Positions 1 through 6,422 of a stretch of 9,241 nucleotides of DNA are shown in pieces. The notes beneath the pieces were generated by a model, which saw nothing but the letters and a program-made list of their open reading frames with translations, had not been told where the DNA came from and did no database searches. Within the stretch, counting starts at the first letter, position 1. Each line of letters begins with the position of its first letter. A program made the position numbers and the translations under genes. Source of the stretch: Betaproteobacteria bacterium (GTDB taxonomy: Bacteria; Pseudomonadota; Gammaproteobacteria; Burkholderiales; SG8-39); assembly GCA_029858545.1 (NCBI GenBank), contig JAOUFA010000130.1, positions 1-9,241 of the forward strand. Direction: 5' to 3'.

Positions 1-3000
1 GACCAGCCCGCCTGCGGCGGACACGCTAATCAAACCGCCATTGCCTGCATTGTTGTCGGCACCAAGCGCCATGTTGTAGAGACTTCCGTCCCAGCCGTTC
101 GCAGTGATCGTACTACCGGGCATATCGACGTTCTGGGCCGCGATGAGCGTCACCGAACCGCCATTGCCATTCGGGCGGGTAAGGCCGTAACCGTCCGCGC
201 TGATGGACCCTGGCGGGAGCGCGGTCGGGCTGCCCCAGACCATCACGATCGACGGATCATTTGCAATACTGCCGTTGGTTGACTGCAATGTGATATTGCC
301 GCCCTTGGACACGATTGTCGGAGCAGTTGGGACACAATCTCCCGTGCATCCGCTTAGCCAGATATCTGTGTTGTTGGTGATCTGGATATCGTTCACGTCC
401 GCATGTGCCCCGCGGATCGCGAGGGCGCCGCTCGCAAGCGTATTGTTCAGATAGATGCCGCCGCTGCCGAGCGGTGCGCTGGAGTCTGCGGACAGCGTAC
501 CTACCGACGTCACGAACGGGCTCGCGAGCGTACCGACGCTGCCGCCCCATGCGCTGAGTGAGAGCGAATTGGCCGTGACGTCGATCGCATTCGACGGGTT
601 GTGCAGGATCGAGCCTGTACCCGCGCCGAGCGTGACGTTGTCCGCGTCGATCGGGTAGAGCGGAGCAAGGTCGCCGCTGTACTGGTAGATGTCGAAGTTG
701 ATGAGACGCGTACCGTTCCGCGGCGCGAAAGTCAAAGAGCCATAGGTGGCGGCGACATCGGAATTGAGCGAGACGCTGTCCGCGGTCACCGTCGAGCTGA
801 GCGTGATGCCGGAACCCGGTGAAGTGGCGTAGGCATAAAACACATCCGTGGTAATGGGCGTGTTGAGCGCCATGCTGCCCGTCTGCTGCGAGAGCGACAG
901 GGTGTTTGAATTCACGAACGACCCGACTGTCGGATCGATCACCGCGGAGCCCGCCGCGGTGAGATTCACGTCGTCCGCGGTGATCGGCAGGCTTCCCACC
1001 GAGCCGCTCTGCTGGGTCAGGCTGACCGAGCTGAGGTAGGAACCGCTTGGCGTCCCCGCCAGGCTCTGCGTCATAGTGATCGAAGAACCGGCAGCGGCGG
1101 TGAAGTCGTTCAATACCTTCACGGCTCCCGTACCGGTAATCTGCGCGGGCGCTCCGGGCGCGCCGAGCGTCAGGGTGCTGGCGAAGAGCGTACCGGTACT
1201 TGGAGATGCCAGGGTACCGCCCAGGACGAGGGTTCCGCCTGCGATATCGACCGGCGTTGGCGCGGGCGAGTAGCAGAACGTCGGGGACAGACAAATGATC
1301 GACTGCACGATATCCAGCCCCGCGACCGAAGTGACTCCGGAGCCGGCGGTATTCGCTTTGAACCCGTTTGCCCCCCAGACTTGCAGCCACGACCAGTAGC
1401 CCGCCGATGCCCCCGGGCCAACGATTTGCACGCCGCTCGCGCCGGGTGTCGTGACCAGGTTGTCGACGGAGTTGACGTAGTTGGATAGCGTGAGGATCGC
1501 GCCGTCGTTGAGCGTGGTGGTAAGGTCGTGCGCGCTCCAGTTCGAGTTATCGAGCAGCCCGTTGATCGCATGCGTACCGGCACCGAAGGTGAGATTGCCC
1601 GTCGCCGTCAACGCCCCCGAGGTGAGCGGCGCGTTGAACTGCGCGGCATTGACGTTCACCGCGCCCCAGGCGGTATTGCCTGCGTTGGCGGTGCTGATCG
1701 AACCATTCGCGATCAGCGTCTGGTTGGCGCTGAGCGTACCGCCGCCGGTCGAAATCGATGCGCCGCTCGCCAACGTAACGGTCGCCCCGGGATTGAGGCT
1801 GGCCGAGTTCGCGGCGAGCGCGAGGTTCAGTCCATTGCCGCTGACATCCGAAATCCCGGCGTTGATGATGATGTTGTTATCCGCGATCATCGTCAACGTG
1901 GACTGTAGGCCGGTCGTTTTCGTGATCGGCGCGTCCGCGTTGACGGTAATCGTCCCGCCCGCGGGCGCCGCAGCGAGGCTACTCGTGCTGATGATGACGC
2001 TGCTGCCCGCGTCGAGCGCGGTATTGATCAGCGTGTTGCTCAGAGTGGCGGTTGTCGGTGGGCCCGCGAGAAAGCAAGTGCTGATGGTAAAAGTCGTCGT
2101 GCAGCCCTGAGCATCGAAAGTCCCGGCTGTACTTTGTATCGTGATGTCGGTCGGATCGAGCAGCCAGGTTCCGCCCGAGCCGAGATCAGGCGCCCGATCC
2201 ACGTAAAGATAGTCGCGGCTGGAAGTCTCCACGAACCCGCCGTTGCCGCCATTGGCGCCGCCCCGCGCGCTGATCGCACCGTAGGCGCGCGTGGCCTGCT
2301 CGGACCACAGGATGATCCGGCCGCCGTCGCCCGCGTTGGTCGCATCCGCACGCAGCAGCGTATTCGCGCCGGCAAACACCGCGCCCGCGTTCATCACGGA
2401 GGTGTTCTTGCCCTGATAGTCACCGCCGACGAGTATGGTGCCGCCCGCGGTCGCGCCCGAGGCGTCCACCGCCGCTCCGTCGAGCAGGCCTACGTTCTGT
2501 CCCAGCAGCATTACGCTGCCGCCCGCTCCGGCAGAGCCTGTCGCGCTCACCGCACCCGAGACGAGGTGGGTGCCGCCGGTGGCCTCGATGCGCACGCTGC
2601 CGCCGCTCGCGCCATTCGCCGTGGTCACGCTCGCCGCCTCGAGCGTCACGTCCCGGGTCGCCTGGAATACGATATTTCCGCCCGCGTCGACGCCCGCGCC
2701 GTTCGCGCTCACCACGCCGGCCTGGCGCACCAGCCCGCCGTAGATGCCGATCTGCCCGCCGCTCGCCGCGATGCGACCGAGATTGGTGGCCTGCTCGCCG
2801 TCGGCCTGGATCTGCACCAGCACGTTCGGCGCCGCGGTATCGCCGAGCAGCACGCTGCGCCCCGCGGCAAGAACGACATTGCCGCCCGGCGCGGTGATGA
2901 CGCCGCTGTTCTCGATCGAGGTTCCGATCAGCAGCACGCTGCCGCCGAGCGGCGTGGCGATCGCGCCCTGGTTGACCACCGCGCCCGAATTCGCCGCGGC

Positions 3001-3459
3001 GGAGAAATTGAGTTTGCCGGCGAGAAAATCCTGGTCCGACAGATTCAGCGTCGAGGCGACCAGCCCGGCGACATCGACCCGCGCCCCGGCGCCGAAGAAC
3101 ACGCCCGCCGGGTTGATGAGGAACACCTGGCCGTTGGATTGCAGCGTGCCGAGTATTTGCGAGCCGTCGGGCCCGGTGACGCGGTTGAGCACGGCGCTCG
3201 TCACGGAAGGCTGCACGAATTGCGTCGTCTCGGAGGCCCCGATCGAAAAGCCCTGCCAGTTGATGATCGCTCCCGCGCTGTTCGTCACGGTGAGGGTCGA
3301 GCCCGCGCTATTAAAGCTCGCGCTGCCCGAGACCACCGTCGGGGCATTGGGATTGGCGTAGGCGGCGAGCGGGGTGAGCAGCATCGCGCCGCTCGCCAGC
3401 GCGGCGAGCATCGCCCCTGCTCTCATGAAACCACTCGGTGTTCTCGTTCGCTGTTGCAT
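1..3459 (-). CDS. TpsA: filamentous haemagglutinin-type two-partner secretion exoprotein (3' end beyond the left edge)
   Basis: This is a large surface or secreted beta-helix protein, probably an adhesin, exported by the TpsB encoded just upstream. I read the frame without a stop from ATG 3459 to base 1 (1153 codons), so the C-terminus is missing. The start has a good GGAGG 4 nt upstream and begins a signal peptide (residues 1-35, cleavage likely after AYA). Residues about 36-290 look like the haemagglutination-activity/TPS domain: VFLINPAGVFFG at 112-123 sits where FHA-type proteins have NPNG. It is followed by GGDYQGKN (about 345-352) and WLLDPTDITI (432-441), which I recognise from large FHA-like proteins. 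The rest is Gly/Ala/Ser/Thr/Asn-rich repeat sequence with about six lysines in all. The only cysteines are three close pairs (453/462, 723/729, 1038/1042). Whether the missing end carries a toxin (CDI-type), an anchor or only more repeats cannot be told. The family call is firm; the ligand is unknown. Confidence 0.93.
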   Translation of the reverse strand, partial: MQQRTRTPSGFMRAGAMLAALASGAMLLTPLAAYANPNAPTVVSGSASFNSAGSTLTVTNSAGAIINWQGFSIGASETTQFVQPSVTSAVLNRVTGPDGSQILGTLQSNGQVFLINPAGVFFGAGARVDVAGLVASTLNLSDQDFLAGKLNFSAAANSGAVVNQGAIATPLGGSVLLIGTSIENSGVITAPGGNVVLAAGRSVLLGDTAAPNVLVQIQADGEQATNLGRIAASGGQIGIYGGLVRQAGVVSANGAGVDAGGNIVFQATRDVTLEAASVTTANGASGGSVRIEATGGTHLVSGAVSATGSAGAGGSVMLLGQNVGLLDGAAVDASGATAGGTILVGGDYQGKNTSVMNAGAVFAGANTLLRADATNAGDGGRIILWSEQATRAYGAISARGGANGGNGGFVETSSRDYLYVDRAPDLGSGGTWLLDPTDITIQSTAGTFDAQGCTTTFTISTCFLAGPPTTATLSNTLINTALDAGSSVIISTSSLAAAPAGGTITVNADAPITKTTGLQSTLTMIADNNIIINAGISDVSGNGLNLALAANSASLNPGATVTLASGASISTGGGTLSANQTLIANGSISTANAGNTAWGAVNVNAAQFNAPLTSGALTATGNLTFGAGTHAINGLLDNSNWSAHDLTTTLNDGAILTLSNYVNSVDNLVTTPGASGVQIVGPGASAGYWSWLQVWGANGFKANTAGSGVTSVAGLDIVQSIICLSPTFCYSPAPTPVDIAGGTLVLGGTLASPSTGTLFASTLTLGAPGAPAQITGTGAVKVLNDFTAAAGSSITMTQSLAGTPSGSYLSSVSLTQQSGSVGSLPITADDVNLTAAGSAVIDPTVGSFVNSNTLSLSQQTGSMALNTPITTDVFYAYATSPGSGITLSSTVTADSVSLNSDVAATYGSLTFAPRNGTRLINFDIYQYSGDLAPLYPIDADNVTLGAGTGSILHNPSNAIDVTANSLSLSAWGGSVGTLASPFVTSVGTLSADSSAPLGSGGIYLNNTLASGALAIRGAHADVNDIQITNNTDIWLSGCTGDCVPTAPTIVSKGGNITLQSTNGSIANDPSIVMVWGSPTALPPGSISADGYGLTRPNGNGGSVTLIAAQNVDMPGSTITANGWDGSLYNMALGADNNAGNGGLISVSAAGGLV

Positions 3460-3463
3460 ACAC

Positions 3464-3468
3464 CCTCC
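3464..3468 (-). promoter_or_regulatory. Ribosome binding site of tpsA
   Basis: GGAGG on the minus strand lies 4 nt before ATG 3459. It decides this start over the later in-frame Met codons 12 and 17, which lack such a site. It lies in the 44-nt gap after the tpsB stop, in which I see no terminator, so tpsA is probably translated from the tpsB-tpsA message. Confidence 0.7.
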
Positions 3469-3503
3469 GACTCGCACCCCACGACGGGCGCGCATCCTCG
3501 TTC

Positions 3504-5129
3504 CTAGAAACTCGCCACCATGCCGGCATGCGCCATCTTGTCGCCGCGCGCCCGGCTGCCGCCCGGCCGCAGCACGCTCGCCGCGTCGAGCCGCAGACTC
3601 AGGTTGCGGCCGTATGAGGCCCGCATCCCCAGACCCCAGCTCGCCACGCCGTCGCGCTCCCATTGCCCCAACACCGGCTGGTTGATCCACGCCGCCCCGC
3701 CATCGACAAAAGCGAGAATTCGCGCGCTGAGGGCCTTCGCGCCGCGCGAACTCCCGACATCGGGGCTGTACAACTCGAGGTTGCCGAACATCCCCCTGTC
3801 GCCCGCGACCTCGCGTTCGAGAAACCCGCGCACGGCGCTGAACCCCACCACGCCGAATTGCTCGGCCGGCAGCAGCGCATCGCTCGTATGCTGGCCCTGG
3901 TAATTGGCGCGCAGGGTCCAGGCCCCGCCGAACACCTGGCTGCTCGCATTCGCGCCGTAGCGCAGCAGCTGGTAGTCGGCCTTTGCCGCCGCGCGCACCG
4001 CGGCAAAATCGGCCTGCTCGCCGCCGCTGCCGCCCGGCATGTTGCGGGCGACGGAAAGATTGAACCCGGCCTGGCGCGTCGCCTGGATCAACTGGCCGCT
4101 GTAGCCGAGGCTCACCGGGCGCGTCTGCACATCGGCACCCGGATTGCCGCCCGTGGAAACGCAACCCGCGGCGCCGAAGACACCGAGCGAGCACTGGTTG
4201 TCGAACCGGCGATAGTCGGCGCCGAACAGCACGCGCTGCTCGTATTCGCCTCTGCGGCGCAGGATCAGGTTGTAGCGCGCCCCGGCAAGCGTACCCTTGC
4301 CGGATATCGACAGCGGCCCGGCGGGCGTCTGCGTCTGCGCGGCGCTCACGTCCGAGTAGCCCGCGTAAAGGTCCACGCTGTCGCCCCAGCTCGGGATCGC
4401 GAAGCGGTAGCCCAGGCTGTAGACCTTCACCTTGTCGCGCTCGGTGGGCGAGGTGATGTACTGCAGCGTCGCGACGTGATCGCGCTGCCACAGGTTGGCA
4501 TACTGCAGGCCGAAGCCCAGGCGCGCGCGGCCGGTGCTCGGCGTGCCGGTGTTGTCCAGGCTGACAAAGGGCTTGAACGGGTTGTGATCCGCCACCTCGA
4601 CCGCCGCATCGATCCTGCCCTCGGTCGGGGACGGTTTGAGCACCACGCGCAACTGCCGCGCGGGGTTCTCGTTGGCCGCGCGACTGTTCTCGGCGATATC
4701 GACCATGTTGGGTACCGTGCCCGGCTTCAGATCGGGCAGCGCGCGGCGCACGCTCGCCTCGCTGAAGTGACGGTTGCCGGTCACCGTGATCTTGTCCAGA
4801 CGCGCCTCGATCACCTTCAGCACGACCGCCCCGCCCTGGAGCCGCTGCTCGGGAAGATAGACATAGACCCCGCCATAGCCGCGCCGCTGGTAGGCCGCCT
4901 GCAGGGCCTCGAGCGCACGCTGAACATCCGCAAAATCACGTCCCTTGCCGACCTGCGGCTGCAACGCCTGGTCCACTTCATCTTTCGGCAATACGGTGTT
5001 GCCCTCGACGCGAAATCCGGAGATGTCGAACTTGGGCGTCTGCGCAGCCTGCTGGGCGCGCGCCGCCGAAGCACCGAGAACAAGAAATGCCCCGGCCACG
5101 ATGCTGATGACTGCGACGGCCTTGCGCAT
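3504..5129 (-). CDS. TpsB: FhaC/ShlB-family outer-membrane transporter
   Basis: This outer-membrane protein of the Omp85 superfamily secretes its TpsA partner. From ATG 5129 it has 541 residues, normal for the family. Residues 1-25 are a signal peptide (hydrophobic core, cleavage after ARA). POTRA1 is about 34-109 (starting FDISGFRVEGN, with the AYQRRGYGG turn) and POTRA2 about 110-180 (ITVTGNRHFSE). The barrel starts near 186 with the typical LDNTGTPSTGRARLG stretch. VRGF at 433-436 is the conserved loop-L6 motif, and the protein ends in Phe (MVASF), the usual barrel C-terminal signal. Two cysteines (313, 323) probably form a disulfide in a surface loop. The frame stays open upstream to 5279, but I chose 5129 because the signal peptide begins there; no good Shine-Dalgarno supports it. 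Only 8 residues separate the cleavage site from POTRA1, so an FhaC-like H1 plug helix seems absent. tpsA follows after 44 nt. Confidence 0.95.
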   Translation of the reverse strand: MRKAVAVISIVAGAFLVLGASAARAQQAAQTPKFDISGFRVEGNTVLPKDEVDQALQPQVGKGRDFADVQRALEALQAAYQRRGYGGVYVYLPEQRLQGGAVVLKVIEARLDKITVTGNRHFSEASVRRALPDLKPGTVPNMVDIAENSRAANENPARQLRVVLKPSPTEGRIDAAVEVADHNPFKPFVSLDNTGTPSTGRARLGFGLQYANLWQRDHVATLQYITSPTERDKVKVYSLGYRFAIPSWGDSVDLYAGYSDVSAAQTQTPAGPLSISGKGTLAGARYNLILRRRGEYEQRVLFGADYRRFDNQCSLGVFGAAGCVSTGGNPGADVQTRPVSLGYSGQLIQATRQAGFNLSVARNMPGGSGGEQADFAAVRAAAKADYQLLRYGANASSQVFGGAWTLRANYQGQHTSDALLPAEQFGVVGFSAVRGFLEREVAGDRGMFGNLELYSPDVGSSRGAKALSARILAFVDGGAAWINQPVLGQWERDGVASWGLGMRASYGRNLSLRLDAASVLRPGGSRARGDKMAHAGMVASF

Positions 5130-5220
5130 AGGATGCTGGGATTCATGGCTCCGTGTCGCTGCGCCTACCGGCGAGGATCGAGCGCGCATTACGACAGATA
5201 CTAGCGACATGGCAATATCC

Positions 5221-5250
5221 ACAATAGGCAGAAAGGCTTGAAATTGTAAA
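5221..5250 (-). promoter_or_regulatory. Candidate sigma70 promoter of the tpsB-tpsA operon
   Basis: On the minus strand TTTACA (5250-5245, 5 of 6 to the -35 consensus) and TATTGT (5226-5221, 4 of 6 to the -10) are 18 nt apart. They lie in a short AT-richer island (about 5186-5264) in otherwise GC-rich sequence. Transcription would start near 5214, giving a leader of about 85 nt before tpsB. This is a pattern match only. Confidence 0.35.
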
Positions 5251-5280
5251 CTTTGACAAATCTTGGGCCGTCGCGCCAAC

Positions 5281-5312
5281 CGGGATGCGTGTCATCCTCG
5301 ATCACGCACCCG
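5281..5312 (-). other. Hairpin between the hydrolase gene and tpsB
   Basis: Bases 5281-5291 and 5303-5312 form a 10-bp stem with one bulged A (5285) and an 11-nt loop. No T-run follows on either strand, so it is not a standard intrinsic terminator. It lies 67-98 nt beyond the hydrolase stop and upstream of the candidate tpsB promoter. It may protect a 3' end or assist termination. Confidence 0.35.
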
Positions 5313-5334
5313 CGGTGCCGGCGCATTAGAACAT

Positions 5335-5360
5335 GACGACGACATCCCGCCGTCGCCGTC
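5335..5360 (-). terminator. Possible terminator hairpin after the alpha/beta hydrolase gene
   Basis: On the minus-strand RNA GACGGCGAC (5360-5352) pairs over 9 bp with GUCGUCGUC (5343-5335), with one G-U pair and an 8-nt loop. It begins 18 nt after the hydrolase stop. The sequence that follows, AUGUUCUAAU, is only mildly U-rich, so it is a weak intrinsic terminator at best. With the next hairpin it would separate hydrolase transcription from the tps operon. Confidence 0.35.
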
Positions 5361-5378
5361 CCGCGACAGACAGGCGAA

Positions 5379-6155
5379 TCACGAAGACCGCGGGCCGGCG
5401 ACCGACCGAATAAAGCGCAGCAGCGCTGTGGCACTCGCCTCGGGCTGATCGCGAAACGGGCTGTGGCCGCAGGCTTCCAGTTCCACCCGCTCGCAGGCTC
5501 CCCTGACCTGTCGTGCCACGGCGTCAAGCTGCGCCATCGTCCCATAGGGATCGTCGCGTCCCTGCATCGCCATTACCGGACAGCGGATTCCGGGAAGATA
5601 TTCCTCGATGTTCCAGGACCTGAATTCGGGATCGAGCCAGACGTCGTTCCACAGATAGAAGGTCTTTTTCGCGTCGCGGTGGTACTTGCCCAGCCGCGCC
5701 GCGAGATCGGCGGTCTCGAACTGGCGCTTCGCCTCCTCGATGCTGCGAAGGCTGAGGTCCTCGACAAAGACGTGCGGTGCCATCACCGCCAGACCGCGTA
5801 CCGCGTGCCCCGCGCCGGCATGAATCAATGCGATCGATGCGCCGTCGGAATGTCCGACGAGAATCGGCGCCTCGATGGCGAGCGCGGCGAGCAGTGCCGG
5901 CAGCGCTTCGAGCGCTTCGTCGTGCATGAAGCGCACCCCGCGCCGCGGCTCGGCGAGCCGCTCCGAATCGCCGTAGCCGTAGCGGTTGTAGAGCAATGCC
6001 GGACAACCGCTCTCCCGCGCGAGCCGCGCGGGAAAATCGCGCCACTGCCTGATCGAGCCCAGGCCCTCGTGGAGGAACACCAGCACCGGCTTGCCGGGCT
6101 CGCCGTCCATCGTTTCGTATTCGAGCCGGCGTCCGGCGGCGGTGACATGGGGCAT
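5379..6155 (-). CDS. Alpha/beta-fold hydrolase
   Basis: This 258-residue protein has no signal peptide or membrane segment, so it is probably a cytoplasmic serine hydrolase; the substrate cannot be told. It shows the fold's landmarks in order: oxyanion loop FLHEGLGS (27-34), NRYGYGDS (57-64), nucleophile elbow GHSDGA with Ser103 (101-106), the acid in QGRDDPYG (Asp201 or Asp202, about 198-205), and His231 in ACGHSPF (228-234). A helical cap lies at about 130-185. The length fits the family and the triad is complete. The frame stays open upstream to 6356, but I chose ATG 6155 because homologous-looking sequence starts there and the upstream codons are low-complexity Arg/Gly. No Shine-Dalgarno precedes this ATG (the leader is CCTCGCCCCCCTC). 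It stands alone between attH-like and tpsB genes, with gaps of 267 and 249 nt, so it is probably its own transcription unit. Confidence 0.9.
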   Translation of the reverse strand: MPHVTAAGRRLEYETMDGEPGKPVLVFLHEGLGSIRQWRDFPARLARESGCPALLYNRYGYGDSERLAEPRRGVRFMHDEALEALPALLAALAIEAPILVGHSDGASIALIHAGAGHAVRGLAVMAPHVFVEDLSLRSIEEAKRQFETADLAARLGKYHRDAKKTFYLWNDVWLDPEFRSWNIEEYLPGIRCPVMAMQGRDDPYGTMAQLDAVARQVRGACERVELEACGHSPFRDQPEASATALLRFIRSVAGPRSS

Positions 6156-6165
6156 GAGGGGGGCG

Positions 6166-6193
6166 AGGATAGCATTTCGGCGGATGCGGACAA
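6166..6193 (-). promoter_or_regulatory. Candidate promoter for the alpha/beta hydrolase, possibly giving a leaderless mRNA
   Basis: On the minus strand TTGTCC (6193-6188, 4 of 6) and TATCCT (6171-6166, 4 of 6) are 16 nt apart. The -10 box ends only 10 nt before ATG 6155, so the message would carry only 2-4 nt of leader. This fits the missing Shine-Dalgarno, but the match to consensus is modest. Confidence 0.3.
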
Positions 6194-6264
6194 ACGGAGC
6201 CTCGGACCCATGGCGCATGCCGGGCGCCGCCCCGCTGCGCGGTTTGCTGCTGTCTTTTTCCCGA

Positions 6265-6375
6265 TCTCCGGCTTTCACGTGGTTGCGTTCTTTGCCACCA
6301 CGCGAAAACCGGAGACCCCGAGGGCGTCCAAACCCGCGCGGCCGGCCGCTCGACACTGCGCCTGCCCTCAGGGTC
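6265..6375 (-). repeat. Compound inverted-repeat (hairpin) element between attH-like and hydrolase genes
   Basis: Two imperfect stems lie side by side. In stem A, 6265-6283 pairs with 6297-6315 (19 positions, 13-nt loop), with mismatches only at 6272/6308 and 6277/6303. In stem B, 6314-6325 pairs with 6364-6375 (12 positions, one mismatch at 6319/6370) and encloses a perfect 12-bp palindrome, GCGGCCGGCCGC, at 6338-6349. On the minus-strand RNA all three mismatches become G-U pairs, so both stems could form fully in the gene-sense transcript. No U-run follows stem A on that strand (GGGAAAAAG comes next), so it is not a standard terminator. It could be a dispersed REP-like repeat, a 3'-end stabiliser for the permease-attH message, or a structured leader. 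The structure is seen; its role is not known. Confidence 0.5.
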
Positions 6376-6422
6376 GCCGCTGTTTGCAGGACTCAAAATC
6401 GGCGAGACCGAGCAAGCCGTTC

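Noticed and set aside
257..1390. Minus-strand open frame of 377 codons in another frame inside tpsA
   Set aside because: The tpsA frame runs through it without a stop. The alternative product is Arg-rich and has no signal or motif.
1..3459. Contact-dependent inhibition (CdiA) or haemolysin identity for TpsA
   Set aside because: The C-terminus that would carry a toxin or a following immunity gene is outside the window, so nothing visible supports this over an adhesin.
2134..5204. Two long plus-strand open frames (2134-3507 and 3663-5204)
   Set aside because: Both are antisense to tpsA and tpsB, which have clear domains, signal peptides and start sites. The plus-strand products are low-complexity Arg/Ala/His sequence.
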